Shown: positions 1-6,285, counted from the first letter of the stretch. The stretch: DNA of 7,134 nt from Pseudanabaenaceae cyanobacterium MP8IB2.15 (GCA_030248825.1 JARCMB010000278.1:1-7134); one strand, 5' to 3'. Notes: generated by a model not told the origin, from the letters alone. Made by a program: numbers and translations.

Positions 1-621
1 ACCAGGGATATTATTCAAAGTCTTTTCTAGCTCAGCAGGATCGGGAATATCAGCGAAAGTCACATCAAGTACGAAATTCCCCTGATCGGTAATTATCGGC
101 CCATCTTTTTTGATCGCAAGACGTAACTCTGGTTTACCACCTAGCTTTTCGATCGCTTTAGTGACTGGGGCGATCGCCATCGGTAAGATTTCGACAGGAA
201 CGGCAAAAGTCGATCCCAATTTCTGCACAAGCTTCGACTCATCGACCACGACGATAAATAACGCTGCTAGAGAATCAACCACTTTTTCGCGAGTATGAGC
301 CGCACCACCGCCCTTAATCAAGTTTTTCGCAGGATCGACTTCATCAGCACCATCGATCGCCACATCAATTCGATCGACATCATCCAAAGTCCGAACTGGC
401 ACACCATACTTCTTGGCTAAAATCGCCGCCGAAAAAGAAGTAGGAATGCCGATAATATCCTTGAGTTCGCCTGATGCTAATCTTGCACCCAACTCTTCGA
501 TCGCATAAGCCGTAGTCGATCCAGTTCCCAGCCCGACCACCATACCCGACTTCACCCGCTTTGCCGCCGCAATCCCAACTTCTTGCTTCAGTTGTTTAAT
601 CGCATCAGGAGTAACAGTCAT
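1..621 (-). CDS. rpiA: Ribose-5-phosphate isomerase A, 3' end outside window
   Basis: Interconverts ribose 5-phosphate and ribulose 5-phosphate in the cytoplasm, serving the pentose phosphate pathway and, in a phototroph, the Calvin cycle. The frame starts at an ATG (621-619, MTVTPDAIKQ) and stays open to the left edge, giving 207 residues; the family is usually about 220-240, so roughly the last 20-30 are missing. Visible motifs are the phosphate-binding loop GLGTGST (30-36), PTS (60-62), DGADE (90-94) and the KGGGAAHTREK block (103-113). By alignment with E. coli RpiA, Asp90 and Asp93 match Asp81 and Asp84, Lys103 matches Lys94, and Glu112 matches the general base Glu103, so all catalytic residues are present. 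It is divergent from rpsL with a 157-base spacer. A TATAAA (652-647, minus strand) could be its -10, but I see no good -35. The functional link to the str genes is probably nil. Confidence 0.96.
   Translation of the reverse strand, partial: MTVTPDAIKQLKQEVGIAAAKRVKSGMVVGLGTGSTTAYAIEELGARLASGELKDIIGIPTSFSAAILAKKYGVPVRTLDDVDRIDVAIDGADEVDPAKNLIKGGGAAHTREKVVDSLAALFIVVVDESKLVQKLGSTFAVPVEILPMAIAPVTKAIEKLGGKPELRLAIKKDGPIITDQGNFVLDVTFADIPDPAELEKTLNNIPG
170..177. repeat. HIP1 octamer GCGATCGC within rpiA
   Basis: Exact copy of the highly iterated palindrome typical of many cyanobacterial genomes. It lies in coding sequence (Ala-Ile-Ala of RpiA, residues 149-151) and is read here as a genome signature, not a gene-specific site. 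Confidence 0.85.
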
Positions 622-657
622 ATATAGTCAGGTAGAAACATCATCATTTATACTAGC

Positions 658-669
658 GTGACAGGTCAC
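658..669. promoter_or_regulatory. 12-base palindrome in rpiA-rpsL spacer, possible operator
   Basis: GTGAC-AG-GTCAC is a perfect 5-base inverted repeat with a 2-base centre. It lies just upstream of a possible rpiA -10 (647-652, minus strand) and about 34 bases upstream of the candidate rpsL -35. It does not match the NtcA (GTA-N8-TAC) or cyanobacterial LexA patterns. The position suits a repressor or activator site for one or both divergent genes, but a match of this size can arise by chance. Confidence 0.25.
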
Positions 670-702
670 CGAAGATTAAACCAAGAAAATCTGCGATTGC
701 AA

Positions 703-732
703 TTGACTCAAGTTACATTGCTTTGCTAACAT
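703..732 (+). promoter_or_regulatory. Candidate sigma70-type promoter of the str cluster
   Basis: TTGACT (703-708) matches the -35 consensus at five of six positions. TAACAT (727-732) follows after 18 bases as a moderate -10. Transcription would start near 739 and leave a leader of about 40 bases before the rpsL ATG. It is the best promoter-like pair in the spacer and faces rpsL. Confidence 0.5.
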
Positions 733-778
733 GGTGTGCTGTTGATTTAATTTACCAAACGGCAATACATTTTATTTT

Positions 779-1183
779 ATGCCCACTATCCAGCAGCTCA
801 TTCGTAGTGAGCGTCAAAACGCAAACGAGAAGACCAAGTCTCCTGCCCTCAAGAGTTGTCCTCAGCGACGTGGGGTTTGTACCCGCGTGTATACAACTAC
901 GCCCAAAAAGCCAAACTCAGCTCTCCGCAAGGTGGCAAGGGTAAGACTGACCTCTGGTTTTGAAGTGACAGCCTACATTCCTGGTATTGGGCATAATCTC
1001 CAAGAACACTCTGTGGTCATGATTCGTGGCGGTCGGGTCAAAGATTTACCTGGCGTTCGCTATCACATCATCCGTGGCACACTAGATACCGCTGGCGTTA
1101 AAGACCGCAAGCAAGGTCGTTCCAAGTATGGTGCTAAAAAACCTAAACCAGGACAACCAGCAGCTACTGGCAAAAAGAAATAG
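779..1183 (+). CDS. rpsL: 30S ribosomal protein S12
   Basis: S12 sits at the decoding centre of the 30S subunit and contacts helix 44 and the A site, affecting tRNA selection accuracy. The 134-residue product is full length for cyanobacteria (about 124-137). The conserved loop TPKKPNSALRK (41-51) and GRVKDLPGVRYHIIRG (85-100) are intact. Lys43 and Lys88, where substitutions classically give streptomycin resistance or dependence, are wild type, and Asp89 is the residue that RimO methylthiolates in E. coli. The tail (117-134) is rich in Lys, Gly and Pro. The start MPTIQQLIRSERQ is the conserved family start. No Shine-Dalgarno sequence precedes it: the upstream bases are A/T-rich (ATTTTATTTT), a common state in cyanobacteria. 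First gene of the str cluster; rpsG follows after 96 bases. Confidence 0.98.
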   Translation: MPTIQQLIRSERQNANEKTKSPALKSCPQRRGVCTRVYTTTPKKPNSALRKVARVRLTSGFEVTAYIPGIGHNLQEHSVVMIRGGRVKDLPGVRYHIIRGTLDTAGVKDRKQGRSKYGAKKPKPGQPAATGKKK

Positions 1184-1231
1184 TCATTTCATTCCCTTTA
1201 GGGTCAAGCAATTAAAGAAAGTTCGATCCAA

Positions 1232-1259
1232 TTCACCTTCATCTTCACAGTCCTATAAT
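1232..1259 (+). promoter_or_regulatory. Candidate internal promoter just ahead of rpsG
   Basis: A perfect TATAAT lies at 1254-1259, with TTCACC (1232-1237, four of six -35 positions) 16 bases upstream. Transcription would begin near 1266, only about 14 bases before the rpsG ATG, giving a very short leader. No Shine-Dalgarno is visible before rpsG. TATAAT alone is expected by chance in A/T-rich DNA, so this is tentative. Confidence 0.33.
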
Positions 1260-1279
1260 CCTAATCTCGCAAAACTTAT

Positions 1280-1750
1280 ATGTCCCGTCGCACCAAAGTC
1301 GCCAAGCGCATCACCCCGCCTGATGCTGTCCATAATAGCCGTCTAGTCAGTATGCTGATTCGTCGATTGATGAAGAGCGGCAAATATTCTCTAGCTTCTA
1401 GAATCGTTTATGAAGCATTTGGAGTTTTAGAAGAACGCACTGGCAATCTACCGATCGAAACTTTTGAACGTGCAGTAACTAACTCAACCCCACGAGTCGA
1501 GGTCAAAGCCCGACGTGTAGGTGGTGCGACCTATCAGGTTCCGATCGAAGTGCCTAGCGATCGCGGCGTAGCTTTAGCACTACGTTGGCTGGTTCAATAC
1601 TCTCGTTCTCGTCCAGGTCGCAGCATGGCAAGCCGACTCGCCAATGAGCTGATGGATGCAGCTAATGAGACTGGCGGTGCTGTGCGTAAGCGCGAAGAAA
1701 CCCATCGGATGGCTGAAGCTAACAAGGCATTTGCCCATTATCGATACTAA
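1280..1750 (+). CDS. rpsG: 30S ribosomal protein S7
   Basis: S7 is a primary 16S rRNA-binding protein that nucleates assembly of the 30S head and lines the E site. The product is 156 residues, the standard bacterial length. It begins with the basic arm MSRRTKVAKR, carries the conserved ARRVGGATYQVPIEV beta-hairpin segment (77-91) and RWLVQYSRSRPGRSMASRLANELMDAA, and ends with the canonical KREETHRMAEANKAFAHYRY. In E. coli, S7 represses its own operon by binding the rpsL-rpsG spacer; I see no convincing structured target in the 96-base spacer here, only a small CCC-TTTA-GGG element (about 1194-1203). It lies 96 bases after rpsL and 120 bases before fusA. No Shine-Dalgarno is obvious, so the start rests on family conservation. 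Confidence 0.98.
   Translation: MSRRTKVAKRITPPDAVHNSRLVSMLIRRLMKSGKYSLASRIVYEAFGVLEERTGNLPIETFERAVTNSTPRVEVKARRVGGATYQVPIEVPSDRGVALALRWLVQYSRSRPGRSMASRLANELMDAANETGGAVRKREETHRMAEANKAFAHYRY
1557..1564. repeat. HIP1 octamer GCGATCGC within rpsG
   Basis: Exact HIP1 copy in the codons for Ser-Asp-Arg-Gly of S7; a genome signature. Confidence 0.85.
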
Positions 1751-1774
1751 ATCGGTAATGACGAGTAATAGTGC

Positions 1775-1809
1775 AATAGTATTGATGGTTACACAAGAGC
1801 TATACTATT
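1775..1809. repeat. 8-base inverted repeat in rpsG-fusA spacer
   Basis: AATAGTAT (1775-1782) is the exact reverse complement of ATACTATT (1802-1809), with a 19-base loop. A further partial copy, AATAGT, sits at 1767-1772. The arms are A/T-rich, so a hairpin would be weak, and no T-run follows, so it is not a normal terminator. The right arm contains TATACT-like bases (1801-1806) that could be a -10 for fusA, but no well-spaced -35 accompanies it. It could be an operator, a processing site or chance. Confidence 0.3.
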
Positions 1810-1857
1810 CTTAATATTTCCAAGAAACCAAGTTTTATTTTTAATTTCCTTGCATTA

Positions 1858-1862
1858 AGAGG
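1858..1862 (+). promoter_or_regulatory. Ribosome binding site of fusA
   Basis: AGAGG lies 8 bases before the GTG at 1871. It supports GTG as the real start, since no ATG occurs near the conserved N-terminus. Confidence 0.6.
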
Positions 1863-1870
1863 CAAAAGTC

Positions 1871-3949
1871 GTGGCACGAAGCATTTCCCTGGATAAAGTA
1901 CGCAATATAGGCATTGCCGCGCACATTGACGCAGGTAAAACCACTACTACTGAGCGTATTTTGTTTTATTCTGGTGTAGTGCACAAGATTGGCGAAGTGC
2001 ATGAAGGCACCGCAGTTACAGACTGGATGGTACAAGAGCGTGAGCGTGGTATTACAATCACAGCGGCAGCAATTACTACCAATTGGAAAGATTACAGAAT
2101 TAACATTATCGACACTCCAGGTCACGTAGACTTCACGATCGAAGTTGAGCGGTCTATGCGTGTGCTAGATGGAGTAGTCGCCGTCTTCTGTTCTGTGGGT
2201 GGAGTGCAGCCTCAATCTGAAACTGTTTGGCGGCAAGCCGATCGCTATAAAGTACCGCGCATAGTCTTTGTCAACAAAATGGATCGCACAGGTGCGAACT
2301 TCTACAAAGTCTACGGTCAAATCAAGGATCGTCTCCGTGCCAATGCTGTGCCAATTCAAATCCCAATTGGCAGTGAAGAGAAATTTAAAGGCATTGTTGA
2401 CCTGATCAAAATGCGTGCGTACATGTATAACAATGACGCAGGTACCGAGATCGAAGAGATTGACATTCCTGCTGATGTTCTTGATTTAGCCAACGAATAT
2501 CGGACTAAGCTGATTGAATCGGTATCTGAGACTGATGATGTACTCACCGCAAAATACCTAGAAGGCGAAGAGTTAACCGAAGCTGAGATCATGTCGGGTC
2601 TGCGAAAAGGGACGATCGAAGGCAAAATTGTGCCTTTGGTCTGCGGTTCTGCCTTCAAAAATAAGGGTGTCCAACTACTGCTTGATGCCGTCATCGACTA
2701 TCTACCAGCACCGATTGATGTCCCCCCGATTCAAGCCTTATTGCCTGATGGCACCACAGTAATGCGTGGCCCTGATGATGATGCGCCGATGTCTGCTCTG
2801 GCTTTCAAAATCATGGCAGATCCTTACGGTCGTCTCACTTTTATCCGAGTTTACTCAGGCGTTCTCAAGAAGGGCTCTTATGTGCTCAATTCCAGCAAAA
2901 ACAAGAAGGAGCGGATTTCTCGCCTGATCGTGCTTAAAGCAGATGATCGGATCGAGGTTGATGAGTTGCGAGCAGGTGACTTGGGTGCTGTTCTGGGCAT
3001 GAAAGACACATTTACTGGTGATACCCTAACTGATGAAAATGCTCCCGTTTTACTGGAATCTCTGTTCATTCCAGAGCCAGTTATATCAGTGGCAGTAGAG
3101 CCAAAGACTAAACAAGATATGGAAAAGCTTTCCAAGGCTTTACAATCCTTGTCTGAAGAAGATCCAACTTTTCGGGTTATGGTCGATCAAGAGACTAACC
3201 AGACCGTAATTTCTGGGATGGGTGAACTCCACCTCGAAATTTTGGTCGATCGAATGTTGCGCGAATTCAAAGTCGAAGCTAATGTCGGTGCGCCGCAAGT
3301 AGCATATCGAGAAACTATCCGTAAGCCAGTCAGGGCTGAGGGTAAGTTTATCCGTCAAAGTGGCGGTAAGGGTCAATACGGTCACGTAGTGATTGAATTG
3401 GAACCTACCGAGCCAGGTACGGGGTTTGAGTTTGTCTCCAAGATCGTGGGAGGCTCTGTTCCGAAGGAATACATCAATCCTTCAGAACAAGGGATGAAAG
3501 AGGCTTGCGAATCTGGAATATTGGCAGGCTATCCTGTCATTGACCTACGCGCAACTCTGGTGGATGGCTCCTACCATGATGTAGACTCATCGGAAATGGC
3601 CTTTAAGATTGCTGGCTCAATGGCAATCAAGGAAGCTGTACTAAAAGCAGGCCCAGTCTTGCTTGAACCGATGATGAAAGTCGAAGTCGAGGTTCCAGAA
3701 GACTTTTTAGGGTCTGTAATTGGTGACCTTAACTCCAGACGGGGTCAGATTGAAGGTCAAGATTCTGAGCAAGGCATTGCCAAGGTGACATCTAAAGTCC
3801 CTCTGGCACAAATGTTCGGATATGCTACTGACATTCGATCGAAGACCCAAGGCAGAGGTATCTTCACTATGGAATTTAGCCACTATGAAGAGGTACCACG
3901 CAATGTGGCCGAAACCATCATTGCTAAAAACAAAACCAAAGATAACTAA
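1871..3949 (+). CDS. fusA: Elongation factor G
   Basis: EF-G is the GTPase that drives translocation of tRNAs and mRNA and, with RRF, ribosome recycling. The 692-residue product is full length. GTP-binding motifs are in order: AHIDAGKT (17-24), RGITI (59-63), DTPGH (81-85, His85 equivalent to the catalytic His), NKMD (135-138) and GSA (259-261). Domain II covers about 300-395, and the tail domains III-V follow. Domain IV shows GGKGQYGHV (about 494-502) and the tip SYHDVDSS with His569, equivalent to E. coli His583, which enters the A site. The start is GTG, chosen from the Shine-Dalgarno and the conserved MARSISLDKVRNIGI. Cys107 and Cys258 align with E. coli Cys114 and Cys266, a pair known to form an inactivating disulfide on oxidation. 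It lies 120 bases after rpsG and 38 before tuf. Cyanobacteria often carry further EF-G paralogues; this is the str-linked one. Confidence 0.98.
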   Translation: MARSISLDKVRNIGIAAHIDAGKTTTTERILFYSGVVHKIGEVHEGTAVTDWMVQERERGITITAAAITTNWKDYRINIIDTPGHVDFTIEVERSMRVLDGVVAVFCSVGGVQPQSETVWRQADRYKVPRIVFVNKMDRTGANFYKVYGQIKDRLRANAVPIQIPIGSEEKFKGIVDLIKMRAYMYNNDAGTEIEEIDIPADVLDLANEYRTKLIESVSETDDVLTAKYLEGEELTEAEIMSGLRKGTIEGKIVPLVCGSAFKNKGVQLLLDAVIDYLPAPIDVPPIQALLPDGTTVMRGPDDDAPMSALAFKIMADPYGRLTFIRVYSGVLKKGSYVLNSSKNKKERISRLIVLKADDRIEVDELRAGDLGAVLGMKDTFTGDTLTDENAPVLLESLFIPEPVISVAVEPKTKQDMEKLSKALQSLSEEDPTFRVMVDQETNQTVISGMGELHLEILVDRMLREFKVEANVGAPQVAYRETIRKPVRAEGKFIRQSGGKGQYGHVVIELEPTEPGTGFEFVSKIVGGSVPKEYINPSEQGMKEACESGILAGYPVIDLRATLVDGSYHDVDSSEMAFKIAGSMAIKEAVLKAGPVLLEPMMKVEVEVPEDFLGSVIGDLNSRRGQIEGQDSEQGIAKVTSKVPLAQMFGYATDIRSKTQGRGIFTMEFSHYEEVPRNVAETIIAKNKTKDN

Positions 3950-3972
3950 AGACTGAAGCAACTAGCAGGACT

Positions 3973-3977
3973 AAGGA
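3973..3977 (+). promoter_or_regulatory. Ribosome binding site of tuf
   Basis: AAGGA lies 10 bases before the tuf ATG at 3988, one of the clearer Shine-Dalgarno sequences in the window. It fits the high expression expected of EF-Tu and its position 38 bases behind fusA without a promoter of its own. Confidence 0.55.
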
Positions 3978-3987
3978 TACATATAAA

Positions 3988-5220
3988 ATGGCACGCGCAA
4001 AGTTTGAACGGAATAAACCTCACGTCAATATTGGTACTATCGGTCACGTCGATCATGGTAAAACTACGCTGACTGCGGCAATTACAATGACGCTTGCCGC
4101 AATCGGTCAAGCTGCCGCAAAGAAATATGCAGACATTGATGCAGCTCCTGAAGAGAAAGCGCGTGGCATCACAATCAACACCGCTCACGTTGAATATCAA
4201 ACTGCCGATCGTCACTATGCTCACGTAGATTGCCCAGGTCACGCTGACTACGTGAAAAACATGATCACTGGTGCAGCCCAAATGGATGGAGCGATCCTGT
4301 TGGTATCTGCGGCTGATGGTCCTGAGCCTCAAACCCGCGAACACATCTTGCTGGCACGCCAAGTTGGCGTACCTAACCTCGTGGTATTCCTGAATAAGGA
4401 AGATCAAATGGAAGGCGAGGATGAGCTAGTTGAACTCGTGGAAATGGAAGTGCGCGAGTTGCTCTCTTCCTATGATTTCGATGGCGACAATATTCCGATC
4501 ATCAAAGGCTCTGCGCTCAAAGCGGTGGAAGCTTTAACCGCAAACCCTAAAGCCAAGAAAGGCGACGATCCTTGGGTTGATAAAATCTATACTCTGATGG
4601 ATGCTGTCGATGCTCATATTCCTACGCCAGAACGTGCGATCGACAAGCCTTTCCTGATGGCTGTTGAAGATGTGTTCTCAATTACTGGTCGTGGTACTGT
4701 TGCCACTGGCCGAATTGAACGTGGCAAGGTTAAGATCGGCGAATCCGTTGAACTGGTTGGTATTCGCGATACTCGCACCACCACCGTAACTGGTCTGGAA
4801 ATGTTCCAAAAGACCCTAGAAGAAGGTCTAGCTGGCGATAACATCGGCGTATTGATGCGTGGTATCCAGAAGCTTGATGTTGAACGTGGTATGGTAATCG
4901 CCAAGCCAGGTTCGATTACACCACACACTGAGTTTGAAGCTGAGGTCTACATTCTTCAAGAGAAAGAAGGCGGACGTAAGACTCCTTTCTTCACTGGTTA
5001 TCGCCCACAATTCTATGTGCGGACAACTGACGTGACTGGCACGATCAAAGCATTCACGGCTGATGATGGTACTGATGCTGAAATGGTTATGCCTGGCGAT
5101 CGAATCAAGATGACTGTGGAATTGATCAACCCAATCGCAATTGAGCAAGGGATGCGCTTTGCAATTCGTGAAGGTGGTAAGACAGTTGGTTCGGGTGTTG
5201 TTGCCAAGATTCTTAAGTAA
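3988..5220 (+). CDS. tuf: Elongation factor Tu
   Basis: EF-Tu delivers aminoacyl-tRNA to the ribosomal A site as a GTP complex. The 410-residue product is complete. GTP-binding motifs are GHVDHGKT (19-26), RGITI (59-63), DCPGH (81-85, catalytic His85), NKED (136-139) and SAL (175-177). Domain II begins near 218 (DKPFLMAVEDVFSITGRGTV region) and domain III near 315, ending in the usual REGGKTVGSGVVAKILK. The segment about 182-196 is the short extension common in cyanobacteria and plastids, which makes these proteins about 409 residues. The stretch after the G4 motif, QMEGEDELVELVE, is one residue longer than the usual MVDDxELLELVE type. Cys82 is the only cysteine; the equivalent residue in Synechocystis EF-Tu is the target of reversible oxidative inactivation. 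Last gene of the str cluster: a terminator follows after 37 bases, and no rpsJ is present. Confidence 0.98.
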   Translation: MARAKFERNKPHVNIGTIGHVDHGKTTLTAAITMTLAAIGQAAAKKYADIDAAPEEKARGITINTAHVEYQTADRHYAHVDCPGHADYVKNMITGAAQMDGAILLVSAADGPEPQTREHILLARQVGVPNLVVFLNKEDQMEGEDELVELVEMEVRELLSSYDFDGDNIPIIKGSALKAVEALTANPKAKKGDDPWVDKIYTLMDAVDAHIPTPERAIDKPFLMAVEDVFSITGRGTVATGRIERGKVKIGESVELVGIRDTRTTTVTGLEMFQKTLEEGLAGDNIGVLMRGIQKLDVERGMVIAKPGSITPHTEFEAEVYILQEKEGGRKTPFFTGYRPQFYVRTTDVTGTIKAFTADDGTDAEMVMPGDRIKMTVELINPIAIEQGMRFAIREGGKTVGSGVVAKILK

Positions 5221-5257
5221 CTGAGATCATCACTTTTCTGGCTCAGATAGAGTGAGT

Positions 5258-5293
5258 AAAAAGCCCTAGATATTTAAATATCTAGGGCTTTTT
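5258..5293. terminator. Perfect palindromic bidirectional terminator
   Basis: A perfect 36-base palindrome with 18-base arms (left arm AAAAAGCCCTAGATATTT). Read on either strand it gives a GC-rich stem base, AGCCC/GGGCT, followed by a run of five T. In practice the hairpin would have an AGCCCTAGATA stem and an A/T-rich tip. It lies 37 bases after the tuf stop and 21 bases beyond the stop of the convergent HEAT-protein gene, so one element probably ends both transcripts. Confidence 0.9.
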
Positions 5294-5314
5294 CGATCGA
5301 AGGTGATTAAATTC

Positions 5315-6160
5315 TTACTTCTTCTTACGATTTTTTTGGCGAGATTTTTTTGCCATTTTATTTTTACTACTGGAGTTAGATTTCTTTAGATTGGCTGTTT
5401 GAGTAACAAATGGTTTAGGTTCTGAATTTCGATCTAAAAGTGAGAGGAATTCTTTCAATTCGGGAGGTGTAAAATCTTTTTTTGGTACTTGATCGCGACT
5501 TTTTAAGCCCAGTGATACCTGCACCTCATCCCAGTCTCCTTCCATCATGCAATCGATTCGATCGGCGGCAAACGCTTTTTCGATCGCTGGAGCAGACTCT
5601 ACGGCTTCAAGTTCAATTAAGCCTGAAACTAGAAAAGAATTTAGTGCGATATCATTCTGTTCAAACTGCCCTAGTTGTTTTGTCAGGACTTCGACACATT
5701 GAGATCGAGTCTCAGGATAATTTTGGGCGATCTCCGTCAGACACTCTGAAGCAATCACTTGTGCCATGTAATAGTGAGACGGGTCGGCGAGGTAGTTAGC
5801 TAATGGTTCGATCGATGCACTGCCGATATTGCCAAATACTTCAGGCATCTCTTCGATCAGCCAGTCGTCGTCTTCACAATTTGCAAATAGACTGATTAAT
5901 GGTTCGATCGACGCTTCCGCTTTAAGTTGCCCTAATGTTCGCCAAGCATGAACTGGAGCCCAGATCTCTAAGCTCTCAGGATCGGTATTAGTCAAATCTA
6001 GGCAAGCTAACTCGATTAGCTCAGGAATATGCTCAGTTGTAAAGCCAAACTCTTGACAGTAGTCAGGAATATGACCGTGTTCAAATCTTTGATCGGAATG
6101 CCCATAAGTTAGTAAGCTACTGACTGGGGGAGTAAAACTATGAACCTTTGAACCTGACAT
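5315..6160 (-). CDS. HEAT-repeat protein (DUF1186 / PBS-lyase-like) with basic tail
   Basis: The function is not known. The 281-residue product is predicted cytoplasmic, with no signal peptide or membrane segment. The helical central part resembles cyanobacterial HEAT-repeat proteins of the DUF1186 type: HIPELIELA (44-52), SLEIWAPVHAWRTLGQLKAEASIEPLISLF (63-92), EEMPEVFGNIGSASIEPLANYL (103-124), then further helical pairs to about 220. Two units share ASIEPL at 83-88 and 115-120, exactly 32 residues apart, the length of one HEAT unit. Acidic stretches (CEDDDWLIEE, MMEGDWDEVQ) are conserved-looking. The last 23 residues (259-281) hold 12 Lys/Arg with Ser and Asn, suggesting a disordered nucleic-acid- or ribosome-binding tail; this is inference. 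The ATG is supported by AAGGA 7 bases upstream. It is convergent with tuf and divergent from der, so it is a single-gene unit. Confidence 0.85.
   Translation of the reverse strand: MSGSKVHSFTPPVSSLLTYGHSDQRFEHGHIPDYCQEFGFTTEHIPELIELACLDLTNTDPESLEIWAPVHAWRTLGQLKAEASIEPLISLFANCEDDDWLIEEMPEVFGNIGSASIEPLANYLADPSHYYMAQVIASECLTEIAQNYPETRSQCVEVLTKQLGQFEQNDIALNSFLVSGLIELEAVESAPAIEKAFAADRIDCMMEGDWDEVQVSLGLKSRDQVPKKDFTPPELKEFLSLLDRNSEPKPFVTQTANLKKSNSSSKNKMAKKSRQKNRKKK
5801..5911. repeat. Pair of 15-base direct repeats inside HEAT gene
   Basis: TAATGGTTCGATCGA occurs at 5801-5815 and 5897-5911, 96 bases apart, which is 32 codons. Both encode the SIEPL part of successive HEAT units. The identity at DNA level may reflect recent unit duplication or gene conversion, or simply shared codon choice around the CGATCG motif. 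Confidence 0.7.
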
Positions 6161-6167
6161 GAAGAGA

Positions 6168-6172
6168 TCCTT
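6168..6172 (-). promoter_or_regulatory. Ribosome binding site of the HEAT-protein gene
   Basis: AAGGA on the minus strand lies 7 bases before the ATG at 6160-6158 and fixes the start. Further upstream on the same strand, GATAAT (6197-6192) with GTGACT (6218-6213) is a weak promoter candidate with 15-base spacing. Confidence 0.6.
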
Positions 6173-6238
6173 ATACTATTTTGCTGCTCTCATTATCAGG
6201 CATCACGATCCGAGTCACACCAAATCTTCGTTTTTTGT

Positions 6239-6266
6239 TTGAACAAGTCAGTAAAAAGGCTAATAT
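6239..6266 (+). promoter_or_regulatory. Candidate promoter of der
   Basis: TTGAAC (6239-6244, four of six -35 positions) is followed after 16 bases by TAATAT (6261-6266, four of six -10 positions). Transcription would start near 6273, giving a leader of about 60 bases. An overlapping TATAAG (6264-6269) is an alternative -10. Confidence 0.42.
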
Positions 6267-6285
6267 AAGGGGTTAGTGATTATTT

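Noticed and set aside
723..944. Plus-strand frame starting with MLTWCAVDLIYQ ahead of rpsL
   Set aside because: It overlaps rpsL in another frame, and its start overlaps the candidate -10 region of the str promoter; no ribosome binding site or family match.
1184..1279. S7-binding translational operator in the rpsL-rpsG spacer, as in E. coli
   Set aside because: Only a tiny CCC-TTTA-GGG element is visible, with nothing resembling the E. coli target; no basis to annotate it.
1841..2125. Cys-rich minus-strand frame opposite the fusA start
   Set aside because: The cysteines come from reverse reading of conserved EF-G codons; there is no ordered metal-binding pattern and no upstream signals.
3946..4407. 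Open frame of 153 codons on the minus strand opposite tuf
   Set aside because: It lies wholly opposite the conserved fusA end and tuf start, resembles no family I know, and is explained by the codon bias of a highly expressed gene.
5221..5246. CTGAG/CTCAG inverted repeat just after the tuf stop
   Set aside because: Only five pairs with a 16-base loop and no T-run; the palindrome at 5258-5293 is a far better terminator.
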